From the NCBI GenBank assembly GCA_944363695.1, contig CALVUW010000043.1, positions 1 to 8,678 of the forward strand: a stretch of 8,678 nt of DNA. Direction: 5' to 3'. Position numbers and translations under genes: made by a program. The stretch is from an uncultured Bacilli bacterium. Its GTDB lineage: Bacteria; Bacillota_I; Bacilli_A; RF39; UBA660. The notes beneath the pieces were generated by a model. It had not been told where the DNA came from and did no database searches. It saw nothing but the letters and a program-made list of their open reading frames with translations. Below, one piece after another: positions 1 through 7,055 of the stretch (position 1 is the first letter of the stretch; each line of letters opens with the position of its first letter).

Positions 1-522
1 TGTATCTTCAATCGTAATAATTTTTTCATTTTCTTTAGTATGACTAGCTAAATATTTAACAAACTCTGTTTTACCACTACCAGTCTCACCACTAACAATA
101 ATATTACAATGACCTTCTACACATTTCATTAAAATATCATGAATATTAGCTGTAAAATAATCTTCTGCTAACAATTTTTCTCTTGATAAGCGAATCTTGG
201 CTGGCGTTTTACGAATTACAGCTGCAATTCCATTCGTAGCAATTGATTCATGAATAAAATTAAGACGCAATTCACTACTTTCAGCATCTAAAAACGGTTT
301 GGCATTGTTGAATGTTGTTCCCATTACATTGGAACATTGAAAGGCTAATTTTTCAACAAAGGCATCATTTAAACCTGCAATTTCTACCCGTTTAGAGCCA
401 TCAGTTAATGATCGTACCCAAGTTTGACCATGATTACAATAGGAAATATCAGTAATATCATCATCATCTAACAGTGGACGAAACGGACCAAAATCCAATT
501 TATCAAAAATAGCCTCATTCAT
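1..522 (-). CDS. cpaF: CpaF/TadA/VirB11-family secretion ATPase, N-terminal 174 residues (partial)
   Basis: Reading from the ATG at 522 down to base 1 gives 174 codons with no stop, so the 3' end lies outside the window. Residues 11-40 (start LDFGPFRPLLDDDDITDIS) match the N-terminal signature of CpaF-type ATPases. Arg104 sits in an IRK motif typical of the region before the nucleotide site. The Walker A loop is GETGSGKT at 145-152, and ITIEDT at 169-174 is the start of the Asp box. Walker B and the His box would follow beyond base 1. The family forms cytoplasmic hexamers that power assembly of Tad/Flp pili or type II/IV secretion. The N-terminal part before Walker A is short, closer to VirB11 proportions than to long CpaF proteins. 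A strong purine-rich ribosome site lies just upstream, and the gap to the CpaB-like gene is 20 bp, which supports a Tad-like assignment over a conjugative VirB11. Confidence 0.88.
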   Translation of the reverse strand, partial: MNEAIFDKLDFGPFRPLLDDDDITDISYCNHGQTWVRSLTDGSKRVEIAGLNDAFVEKLAFQCSNVMGTTFNNAKPFLDAESSELRLNFIHESIATNGIAAVIRKTPAKIRLSREKLLAEDYFTANIHDILMKCVEGHCNIIVSGETGSGKTEFVKYLASHTKENEKIITIEDT

Positions 523-542
523 AACTAACCCCTTCCCTTTCT

Positions 543-1364
543 TTATTGTTGTGTTTGCATATCAGCTTCTGTCATAGCAGTAACGGTATTAATAAATGTT
601 TTTAAATCTTCATTTGATAGTTGAACATCCCCTGGTGTTTCTTCGTAACTTTCAGCTGTTGGAACTGGAATGATTTCTGATTCATAAGCTCTTAAATAAC
701 TAGCTTTACGCAATAAGATATGATACTCTTCTGGTACAGCAAAAATGATTTGAGCAGGACTTGTTTTTTGTTCTAGATTAGCAAATACATTATTTCCTTC
801 ACTATCATAAACGGCTAATACTTTAACATTTTCTAATAATTTACCAACCATAATCTTATCGGCTACATTAGCTGTAGACCCTTCATCAATACGGTTCATT
901 ACTTTTAAGTAAATATCAATATAATTACCTGGATAAATAGAGTTACTATAGGTACTAGCCATATCAACATCTAAGTTATATAATACATATCCTTTTGGAT
1001 AATCTAAGATGACATTAGCTGGTAATTGTTCTTTTTCTACTACACTTCTACCATAGAATAAGCTTCCTTCTGGAATAACGGTATCAGAATACACATATTT
1101 ATCTACCACATTTTCTTTATTGCGGATAACATCTCCGCGTAACATTGATGGTGGTATTTCCATCGTTCCAATCATATCTTCGGTAATTTGCGTACCAGGG
1201 TTAATTGTTTGTTTGGCATAAGGAACCGTAACAGGATTAATAGCCTGATTAATTCGCATATTATATCCTACATATAACACAACGATAGCTAATAAAACAC
1301 CAATAACTGTAACGGTATTTTTATTTGTAAAAAATCGTTTAATTCCTACCACTAAATTATTCAT
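543..1364 (-). CDS. cpaB: CpaB/RcpC-like Flp pilus assembly protein with SAF domain
   Basis: This 273-residue protein has one N-terminal membrane span (about 17-34) followed by an extracellular part. Residues 45-108 form a SAF-type domain, with VPYAKQTINPGTQITEDMI at 47-65 and a second half containing VIPEGSLFYGRSV. The later region has PGNYIDIYL (145-153), KLLENVKVLAVYDSEG (175-190) and an AQIIFAVPEEYHILLRKA stretch (204-221), all matching the RcpC/CpaB C-terminal pattern. The family supports Tad pilus assembly at the cell envelope; in Gram-negatives it links to the outer-membrane secretin. No secretin is expected in a monoderm, so here it may act in the wall or periplasm-like zone. The start is set by AGGAGG at 1372-1377, seven bases before the ATG. 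Length is normal for the family. The CpaF-like ATPase follows 20 bp downstream, a standard Tad pairing. The stop is TAA, the only one in this window. Confidence 0.85.
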   Translation of the reverse strand: MNNLVVGIKRFFTNKNTVTVIGVLLAIVVLYVGYNMRINQAINPVTVPYAKQTINPGTQITEDMIGTMEIPPSMLRGDVIRNKENVVDKYVYSDTVIPEGSLFYGRSVVEKEQLPANVILDYPKGYVLYNLDVDMASTYSNSIYPGNYIDIYLKVMNRIDEGSTANVADKIMVGKLLENVKVLAVYDSEGNNVFANLEQKTSPAQIIFAVPEEYHILLRKASYLRAYESEIIPVPTAESYEETPGDVQLSNEDLKTFINTVTAMTEADMQTQQ

Positions 1365-1391
1365 ACATTTTCCTCCTACTTTCTATTCTTT

Positions 1392-1853
1392 CTATGTATC
1401 TATTTGACTATAATCCAGCTTCCCAGCTCGAATTAAATCCGTAATTAATTTATTTTCTTCATATTTTGATTCTAAGATAGCATCGATTTGATTACTAATA
1501 CCTAATGTTTCACTATTAAAAGTAGCAGCGGTAGTCGAATCAATTTTAATACTTACCTTGGGTGGCGTTTCATTAATATCATAAATACGAATACGATAGC
1601 TTCGATCATTGTTGACATTTTGAGCAAAACGCCGGACAAAACTTTCGGTAAATTTTTCTTTATCAATTCTTAACATACCGCTTAACCGGTAATAGCCAAT
1701 ATCAACCGCATCCGTCATTGCCGCTTCCGTTGTTTCTTTTAATAGATAGTAATCTAGTTCATTGCCAGTTTGGTAATTTTGTACAATGTTGATAACCCCA
1801 AAAGTAAATAGCGCTAAAATAATAATCCCGATTAATAAGGTTGCTTTGTTCAT
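1392..1853 (-). CDS. Small bitopic protein, candidate TadE-like minor pseudopilin
   Basis: The 153-residue product has a hydrophobic span at about 5-24 right after a two-residue polar start (MNKAT), then a mainly hydrophilic, predicted extracellular part. The region after the span (LDYYLLKETTEAAMTDAVD, 33-51) is helix-prone and amphipathic, followed by an alpha/beta-like stretch with SYRIRIYDI (85-93) and KVSIKID (99-105). A short N-terminal span running into a long helix and a small globular domain is the layout of TadE/TadF-type pseudopilins, and the neighbours (CpaB, CpaF) fit that role. No clear prepilin peptidase site is visible, so processing is unproven. I recall a DUF5411 family of similar small proteins in Firmicutes but could not check it. 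It contains no cysteine, in contrast to the upstream gene. Its ribosome site overlaps the stop codon of that gene, so the two are probably translationally coupled. Confidence 0.6.
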   Translation of the reverse strand: MNKATLLIGIIILALFTFGVINIVQNYQTGNELDYYLLKETTEAAMTDAVDIGYYRLSGMLRIDKEKFTESFVRRFAQNVNNDRSYRIRIYDINETPPKVSIKIDSTTAATFNSETLGISNQIDAILESKYEENKLITDLIRAGKLDYSQIDT

Positions 1854-1856
1854 ATT

Positions 1857-1864
1857 ACCTCCCT
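1857..1864 (-). promoter_or_regulatory. Ribosome binding site overlapping the upstream TAG stop
   Basis: Read on the minus strand, AGGGAGGT lies at 1864-1857, four to five bases before the ATG at 1853, a rather short spacing. The stop codon of the upstream Cys-rich gene (TAG at 1865-1863) supplies the first bases of this site, so a terminating ribosome sits on the next start region. Confidence 0.7.
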
Positions 1865-4439
1865 ATTTAACAGATGAACTAATGTAGTCATTATAACATG
1901 CATTATCCGTATAAATTCTATTATCACATTCTGTCGCACTAGATTGGTTATTGCAACCAATTAAGCCTGATTTTCTTACCACATCTTCTCCTAAGAACTG
2001 GTGAAGAAAATAACTACGATAAACGGTTACACCAGCAGTTTTTTGACTTCCAGCCACAGAGACTTCCTGTTCATCATCTGCTTTAGGATAAGAATAATTA
2101 TCATATTTTGCATTATAATCATCCCTAATCCTTTGCATAGTAGACGGCGTTAATACAATTTCATAATCCAAATACTCACTACTATTAGATTCATTATAAA
2201 TCGTTTCGCCGCGACTTTCAATATTTTTTGTTAAAGCGACTGGCTGAATCGGATAGTTTACATTTGATAAATTTGTAGCATTACAACTCCAATTAAAGCG
2301 TGGATCACGTCCATTGATCGCGTTGGCACTAGCTGGGAACAAATCATTCAAAGAAACCGTTCGGAAGATAAAATCACTTGTAACATTTGGGTCATTATTA
2401 TCTTCATTATCATCCGGATTATCACCAGGATTTTCATTATTTGGATTTTTAATTAGAGAATAGAAACAATTAACATCAAAATGCCAACCAAAATAGCCAT
2501 AATTATCAATAGAAGTTTTGATATTATTTGTAGTCTTATCATTTATTTCTTGTTTTTGTGTATCGGTTAAAGCCGGAGCATTTTGATTAACCTTCCAATC
2601 ATACCAAGCGGTATTAGTAGGACGAGAGGTTAGTTTTGTACAAAATTCATTACCAATGAACGTATAGAATTTCTTTTTACTATCAAGCACATTGGTAGCA
2701 ACTTGTCCTGTTTTGTTATTGATATAGGTTCCTGGGAAGGAAATCACAGTTCGATAATCATTACCATCATTTCTACTATCATTCGTAGAACCCATACACC
2801 AACCACTAGTATCTTGAACAATCGTTGGATTTTTGCCACCGATAACAGGAGAATTTTGTTTCTGTTCTGCTTCATATACTGTTGTTCCTTCATTATCTAC
2901 TGTTACTGTGTAAGTAGCTGTTTCGGTAGAACATTTTTTCTGTTGATTTTCACAAGCGGATTTTTGGGCATAGTAGTTAGCTAAGTCTTTTTCATATTGC
3001 GCTTGCGCCATTGTCTCTGTTGCTACACTATTAGCAGGACAACTATTTGTCCACGTACAAACATCATCACATTGATAATACTGACCATTTAAACTACAAA
3101 GTCGTAAGAAACCATCAGCATCATTGCTACAATATCTAGCTACACCTAAACCATTGTTCCATAGGCCATGTACTTTTAACACGGTATTTCTAGTTGCTTC
3201 TAAACTAGCAAAATAATACTGACCTAAATTACTCGAACAACCACTAGAACTAGGAACCCAACGATTACCAACGTAACTACCACCTGGATCACGTTGATGT
3301 TGTTCATATAATGCTTGAATTTGAGCAGCATTATTAGGATCAACTGTCTCTGGTGTTAAGCATTGACCATTTTCAACTTGGTCCATCCGACTTAGTAAAC
3401 CATTGTTTGGTGTAAAAATACTATAGTTTGGCAATTCTGTTTCTTTGGTATCTTCTTGACCATATACTTCTATATAACACTGATCAATACATGATTGACC
3501 ATATTTACCACCGTCACATTCTTGCACGCATTGATCAAAGTCTTCACTTGGACCTCCATTTTCACTAATTCCATAAGAAGTTTCACAAGATGCATTAGAT
3601 ATACAAACATTTGGGCGAGATGGAAGTGGCGCTGTATACGTATATTCGCATTCTACTTTTGATTTAATTTCCACTACATACTGAAAACACATACCAGATT
3701 GAGTAGCGATCGGAGCACCAAATTCAACTGTTACAACTTCTTTACAAGTTTGACGACAGCTTTGCCCTCCACCATTTTCTTTCGTTTCGACATGACTAAA
3801 GGTTCTACTATTACCATCTGTATAATAATCACAGGTTAGAGAACCAACTTCAACATCATCCACATTCTGCTCATCTGTTGTAATCGTTGGTTGTTTATTA
3901 ATACTACTATTATATAGTTCTTCCGCTGTGGTAATCCATCCTAGGACAGTCTCATAATCATATTGATAAGAGGTCATCTCTGAAAAGCAGTATGGAACGG
4001 CATTACGCATCGTTTCATTGTTTTCCCATTTTTGTCGATAACTAGCACATAGCGTATCATATAATTCATTTCTAGTTGAAGCATCTGAAAAAACAGTATT
4101 AGAACCAATTAATTTGTTCGCAGGACATTTACCATCATCAGCACTTAAGAAAAATTGAATTTCCAATTGGTCATGTTCAGGGATAGTTACACTAAAATTA
4201 CCATTAGCATCGGGATATTGAATACTACTATTTTGACTTGTTTTATAATATAAACCATTAGCCCCACTAAAATAAGCAGTATTACCACTTTTCGTATAAT
4301 TAATTTTATCCATATAAGTAGCAGAAATATAAGATCCCGTACATGTGTTGTTTTCAGCAGTTACTGTATCGGTTGTTATACCAATAAATAGTAGACCAAA
4401 ACAAATAGCTATACCAATATACCGTCTACACTTCTTCAT
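1863..4439 (-). CDS. Large secreted cysteine-rich surface protein, function unknown
   Basis: I do not recognise a named family. The 858-residue product begins with a Sec signal peptide (basic MKKCRR, hydrophobic 7-22, likely cut after VTA at 26-28). The mature part carries 31 cysteines, densest between 203 and 503. Four CX3C pairs occur at 228/232, 304/308, 317/321 and 457/461; the middle two form a C-X3-C-X8-C-X3-C unit around DGGKYGQ. An Asn/Asp/Pro-rich acidic linker (665-685, DNA 2385-2447) separates this from a C-terminal module (686-858) starting with FRTVSLNDLFP and GRDPRFNW. There is no LPXTG-like signal, hydrophobic tail or membrane anchor. It overlaps the upstream sortase gene by 14 bp, and its ribosome site (AAGGTG) lies inside that gene. 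The context suggests a surface, adhesin-like or pilus-associated component whose disulfides need an oxidative folding system. Alternatives are a secreted binding protein or a sortase partner. Confidence 0.75.
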   Translation of the reverse strand: MKKCRRYIGIAICFGLLFIGITTDTVTAENNTCTGSYISATYMDKINYTKSGNTAYFSGANGLYYKTSQNSSIQYPDANGNFSVTIPEHDQLEIQFFLSADDGKCPANKLIGSNTVFSDASTRNELYDTLCASYRQKWENNETMRNAVPYCFSEMTSYQYDYETVLGWITTAEELYNSSINKQPTITTDEQNVDDVEVGSLTCDYYTDGNSRTFSHVETKENGGGQSCRQTCKEVVTVEFGAPIATQSGMCFQYVVEIKSKVECEYTYTAPLPSRPNVCISNASCETSYGISENGGPSEDFDQCVQECDGGKYGQSCIDQCYIEVYGQEDTKETELPNYSIFTPNNGLLSRMDQVENGQCLTPETVDPNNAAQIQALYEQHQRDPGGSYVGNRWVPSSSGCSSNLGQYYFASLEATRNTVLKVHGLWNNGLGVARYCSNDADGFLRLCSLNGQYYQCDDVCTWTNSCPANSVATETMAQAQYEKDLANYYAQKSACENQQKKCSTETATYTVTVDNEGTTVYEAEQKQNSPVIGGKNPTIVQDTSGWCMGSTNDSRNDGNDYRTVISFPGTYINNKTGQVATNVLDSKKKFYTFIGNEFCTKLTSRPTNTAWYDWKVNQNAPALTDTQKQEINDKTTNNIKTSIDNYGYFGWHFDVNCFYSLIKNPNNENPGDNPDDNEDNNDPNVTSDFIFRTVSLNDLFPASANAINGRDPRFNWSCNATNLSNVNYPIQPVALTKNIESRGETIYNESNSSEYLDYEIVLTPSTMQRIRDDYNAKYDNYSYPKADDEQEVSVAGSQKTAGVTVYRSYFLHQFLGEDVVRKSGLIGCNNQSSATECDNRIYTDNACYNDYISSSVK

Positions 4440-5202
4440 CTTCTACACCTTCTTTCATTCTAGCCTCTATTTTTTGATAGTGCTTACTTTTCTTTACATC
4501 ATATAACTTTTTTTCTTCATTAGCGCGCAATTTTCTAGCATCGACTCGAAATGAATAATTCGTAGAGGCACCATAAAATCTCGTACACGTAAATAATGTT
4601 AATAGTAAATCATCACTAGATACGTCCACACTCATCGTATATAAACTTTCTTCTTTAACTTTATCAATATAAGCAGCTTGTTCTTCTTTCGTGTACGTAT
4701 CAAAGAAGGAAGCTTCTTGATTATCTTCTAATAAGGCCACCGCATAAATTCGATATAAAGCGGTTTCTCCCGAGGCATCTGTATATTCAATGAATTGATT
4801 TTCTTCTAAAAATTCAGGATAGATAAATGACATTAAGGACTCAAAACGCCTCATCGTCTCATCCCCTACAATTGGATTGCTAGATACATTTCTAATGTTG
4901 TGGGAAATGTAGGCCGGACGATTACTGTTTTGATCTGGATTAGAATTGGTCCAAGCAAAATCATAATCAGCGGTAATAACATCTGTCTGATCTGTCGCCC
5001 GAATAAGTGGTAAATCGATATTAGTGCCTTCTACCCGCAACCAGCCAACGACTTCATCACCATAAGTTTTTGCTTCCTCTATCTTTTCAGTTTCATCTTG
5101 TATAGTAAAATCACTCATTCTGACCGAATTTGATAAAACAATAAAAATTCCTAAAATGATGAATATTATTATGATTAAACCGTATCGTATCCTTTTCTTC
5201 AT
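4426..5202 (-). CDS. srtB: Class B sortase, membrane-anchored cysteine transpeptidase
   Basis: The 258-residue protein has an N-terminal membrane anchor (about 7-24) and an extracellular catalytic domain. GWLRVEGTNIDLPLIRATDQ (53-72) is the typical class B opening strand. The catalytic triad is visible: His101 in AYISHN, Cys206 in LTLFTCTRFYG and Arg219 in YSFRVDARKL. Sortases cut a C-terminal sorting signal and join the substrate to a wall precursor or to another pilin subunit. The symbol is a class-level label, not a claim of the heme-uptake SrtB role. A charged C-terminal tail of roughly 30 residues (from about 224) extends beyond the fold and would lie outside the membrane. The gene starts 10 bp after the modular surface protein gene and overlaps the Cys-rich gene by 14 bp, so these two are the natural partners to test. 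Neither shows a standard sorting signal. Confidence 0.9.
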   Translation of the reverse strand: MKKRIRYGLIIIIFIILGIFIVLSNSVRMSDFTIQDETEKIEEAKTYGDEVVGWLRVEGTNIDLPLIRATDQTDVITADYDFAWTNSNPDQNSNRPAYISHNIRNVSSNPIVGDETMRRFESLMSFIYPEFLEENQFIEYTDASGETALYRIYAVALLEDNQEASFFDTYTKEEQAAYIDKVKEESLYTMSVDVSSDDLLLTLFTCTRFYGASTNYSFRVDARKLRANEEKKLYDVKKSKHYQKIEARMKEGVEDEEV

Positions 5203-5209
5203 TTTACTA

Positions 5210-5214
5210 CTCCT
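5210..5214 (-). promoter_or_regulatory. Ribosome binding site of the sortase gene, sharing bases with the upstream TAG stop
   Basis: On the minus strand AGGAG at 5214-5210 lies seven bases before the ATG at 5202. The upstream stop TAG (5215-5213) overlaps it by two bases, a layout that favours translational coupling between the modular surface protein and the sortase. Confidence 0.75.
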
Positions 5215-7039
5215 ATCTTGTGATGGTATATGGATCGTCTAAAGTTCCTGTTCCGCCAGTTATGGTAACATCTTTTAATAAGTAAGCCTTTACTTTAACA
5301 CCTCTTTGTAAATAATCATCTGTATCGGCATAATCATAGTAAGTATTGCCAATCGGATTAACGACTACTTTGGTATTCACTCGACGGGATGAATCAATAC
5401 ACCAATATCCACCAGCACTACTATTTAGACCTTTGGCGCTAAAAATATCAAAGGTAGATGAAATACTGATACGCACTTTGTACTTTTCGGTTTCTTTTTT
5501 CCCTTTATAAGTAATTTCTGCTTCATAAATTGGGACTTCAATTTCTTTTTGTGCTAGTAAATCGGTAACAAGATAACGATTTAATTGATTATTGATCTGA
5601 TAACCAATGTTACCAACCACATTCGGATTATATACCTTTTCAGTTCCTTCATCCGTATAACCAATATTAATCTCGCTACCATTATCCATCAAAACTTGAT
5701 TCATCACAATCGCTGTCGTACCATCACTTTCTGCTCCCATAATGCGCCAAATATAGCCAGAATAACTAATGTATTCTCCCGTATGCCGCTGGTTGATGGC
5801 TTCAAGCCGTCTTCCTGTATCTTCATTCATGATTTGATAAGGATTGCCTTGCGTTCCATCTCCAGCAACAATTCTAGTATTTGCTTTTAACGTCACAGCA
5901 GGACGTACATTTAATAAATAACTGGTATCCATAGCCATAAGGCGATTTGGATATTGATAAATGCTAGTCACAGCCCAGGGTTGATTATTTTCATTATTGT
6001 TAGCTAACCATACTAAATTGCGTAAATCCAAATAACTAATATTTTGATCTAGGCTGTTATTATAATCCTGTACCGATAATAAACCAACATATTGTTTATT
6101 AGAAAATTGATTACAAGTAGTGGTCGTAATATTGGCAGCAGAAATATTTTCGTCACACCAACTACTTTTAACTAGCATATCTTGATAATCTTCTTCTAAT
6201 AGGTTATAAAAGTAACTATTTAACCAACTTGATACACTGCTATCAGCTAATCTACCATCTTCGCTACCATAATCAACATTCGCTAAAGGATCGTTGCTAA
6301 CGATCGTAACCGTATCATCATCGTTTACTTTTACAATGCGAAATAACATATGATTAAACATCAGATAGTTATTATCAACAGCCCCTTTATAATAACCATC
6401 GCTTGTTTGACTCTTAACCGTTGTTGCTAAGTTTTCTACTACTTCTACGGTTCTAATGATATCTGTTTTATTATTTAAGCTATCCGTCGTTTGATAATGA
6501 ATCTCATAGGTTCCTACTTGGCTTGTATCTACTGTACCTGTAATGGTAACCGCACTAGCATCCATCTTACCATCGACATTATCAACAACACTTTCAACGC
6601 CTGGCTCTTCATAAGCTTCGCCACGATTAATTGTCATTTTTTTCTTGCCATTTAAGGTAATAGTTGGTCCCTGATGATCGGTTGTCGATTCATAATTACC
6701 GCATTTTAAGTACGTATAATATTCTTGCTTGCCATCCCTTGTGACGACACGTACACTAGATGCTTCTTCATCACATAATTGATCATGATAAGGCGTATAT
6801 AATTGATCTAAATATTTTTGATCAACTAGTGTTTTTAGACTAACAGAACTCACCCGATTTTCTTCTTTAGGAATATAAGTATGATTGATCTCAAAATATC
6901 GTTTGCCAGCTTGATCTAATTTCTTTTCTTGCTCACTAAATAGATAATTTGGATAAATAAGTCCAAACCACAGCAAAAGAAGAATAAACAAAATGATTAC
7001 AATAATAAGAGCAATGATAAGTCGCTTTTTTTTCGTCAT
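5213..7039 (-). CDS. Membrane-anchored modular surface protein: pilin-like region, DUF5011/Ig-like domain, two related C-terminal modules
   Basis: The 608-residue protein starts with a basic MTKKKR and a strong membrane span (7-29), then is extracellular. Residues 33-118 (LDQAGKRYFEINHTYIP, later LVDQKYLDQLY, Cys89 and Cys113) resemble the helix-plus-globular part of pseudopilins, with a possible disulfide. Residues 124-201 are a DUF5011-type Ig-like domain, with GPTITLNG, AYEEPGVESVVDNVDGK and VGTYEIHYQTTDS. Two modules follow (about 213-403 and 421-606). Each opens with a Y-x-M/S-F/Y strand leading to an FRI/WRI motif, and each closes with a G-x-GT-x3-PY-x-I motif (GDGTQGNPYQI, GGTGTLDDPYTI). 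They resemble DUF6273-like modules of Firmicute surface proteins, which I could not verify. No catalytic residues are evident, so a structural or binding role at the cell surface is likely. AGAGGGA at 7046-7053 supports the start. The sortase gene follows after 10 bp. Confidence 0.75.
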   Translation of the reverse strand: MTKKKRLIIALIIVIILFILLLLWFGLIYPNYLFSEQEKKLDQAGKRYFEINHTYIPKEENRVSSVSLKTLVDQKYLDQLYTPYHDQLCDEEASSVRVVTRDGKQEYYTYLKCGNYESTTDHQGPTITLNGKKKMTINRGEAYEEPGVESVVDNVDGKMDASAVTITGTVDTSQVGTYEIHYQTTDSLNNKTDIIRTVEVVENLATTVKSQTSDGYYKGAVDNNYLMFNHMLFRIVKVNDDDTVTIVSNDPLANVDYGSEDGRLADSSVSSWLNSYFYNLLEEDYQDMLVKSSWCDENISAANITTTTCNQFSNKQYVGLLSVQDYNNSLDQNISYLDLRNLVWLANNNENNQPWAVTSIYQYPNRLMAMDTSYLLNVRPAVTLKANTRIVAGDGTQGNPYQIMNEDTGRRLEAINQRHTGEYISYSGYIWRIMGAESDGTTAIVMNQVLMDNGSEINIGYTDEGTEKVYNPNVVGNIGYQINNQLNRYLVTDLLAQKEIEVPIYEAEITYKGKKETEKYKVRISISSTFDIFSAKGLNSSAGGYWCIDSSRRVNTKVVVNPIGNTYYDYADTDDYLQRGVKVKAYLLKDVTITGGTGTLDDPYTITR

Positions 7040-7055
7040 TTCTAAATCCCTCTTT

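Noticed and set aside
1..522. Reading the ATPase as a conjugative VirB11 rather than a pilus ATPase
   Set aside because: The neighbouring CpaB/SAF gene and TadE-like protein fit Tad systems, and no other conjugation gene is seen; the missing C-terminal part leaves this not fully closed.
2703..2984. Open plus-strand frame of 93 codons inside the Cys-rich gene
   Set aside because: It is antisense to a well-supported gene, its product is low-complexity Ile/Ser/Thr-rich, and no ribosome site or recognisable domain supports it.
5585..5890. Open plus-strand frame of 101 codons inside the modular surface protein gene
   Set aside because: It is antisense to clear domains, its composition is Ile/Asn/His-rich as expected for a reverse reading of AT-rich coding DNA, and it has no recognisable motif.
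6289..6305. Perfect hairpin GATCGTT-GCT-AACGATC as a possible terminator
   Set aside because: It lies inside the modular surface protein coding sequence and no T-run follows on the minus strand; probably a coincidence of codons.
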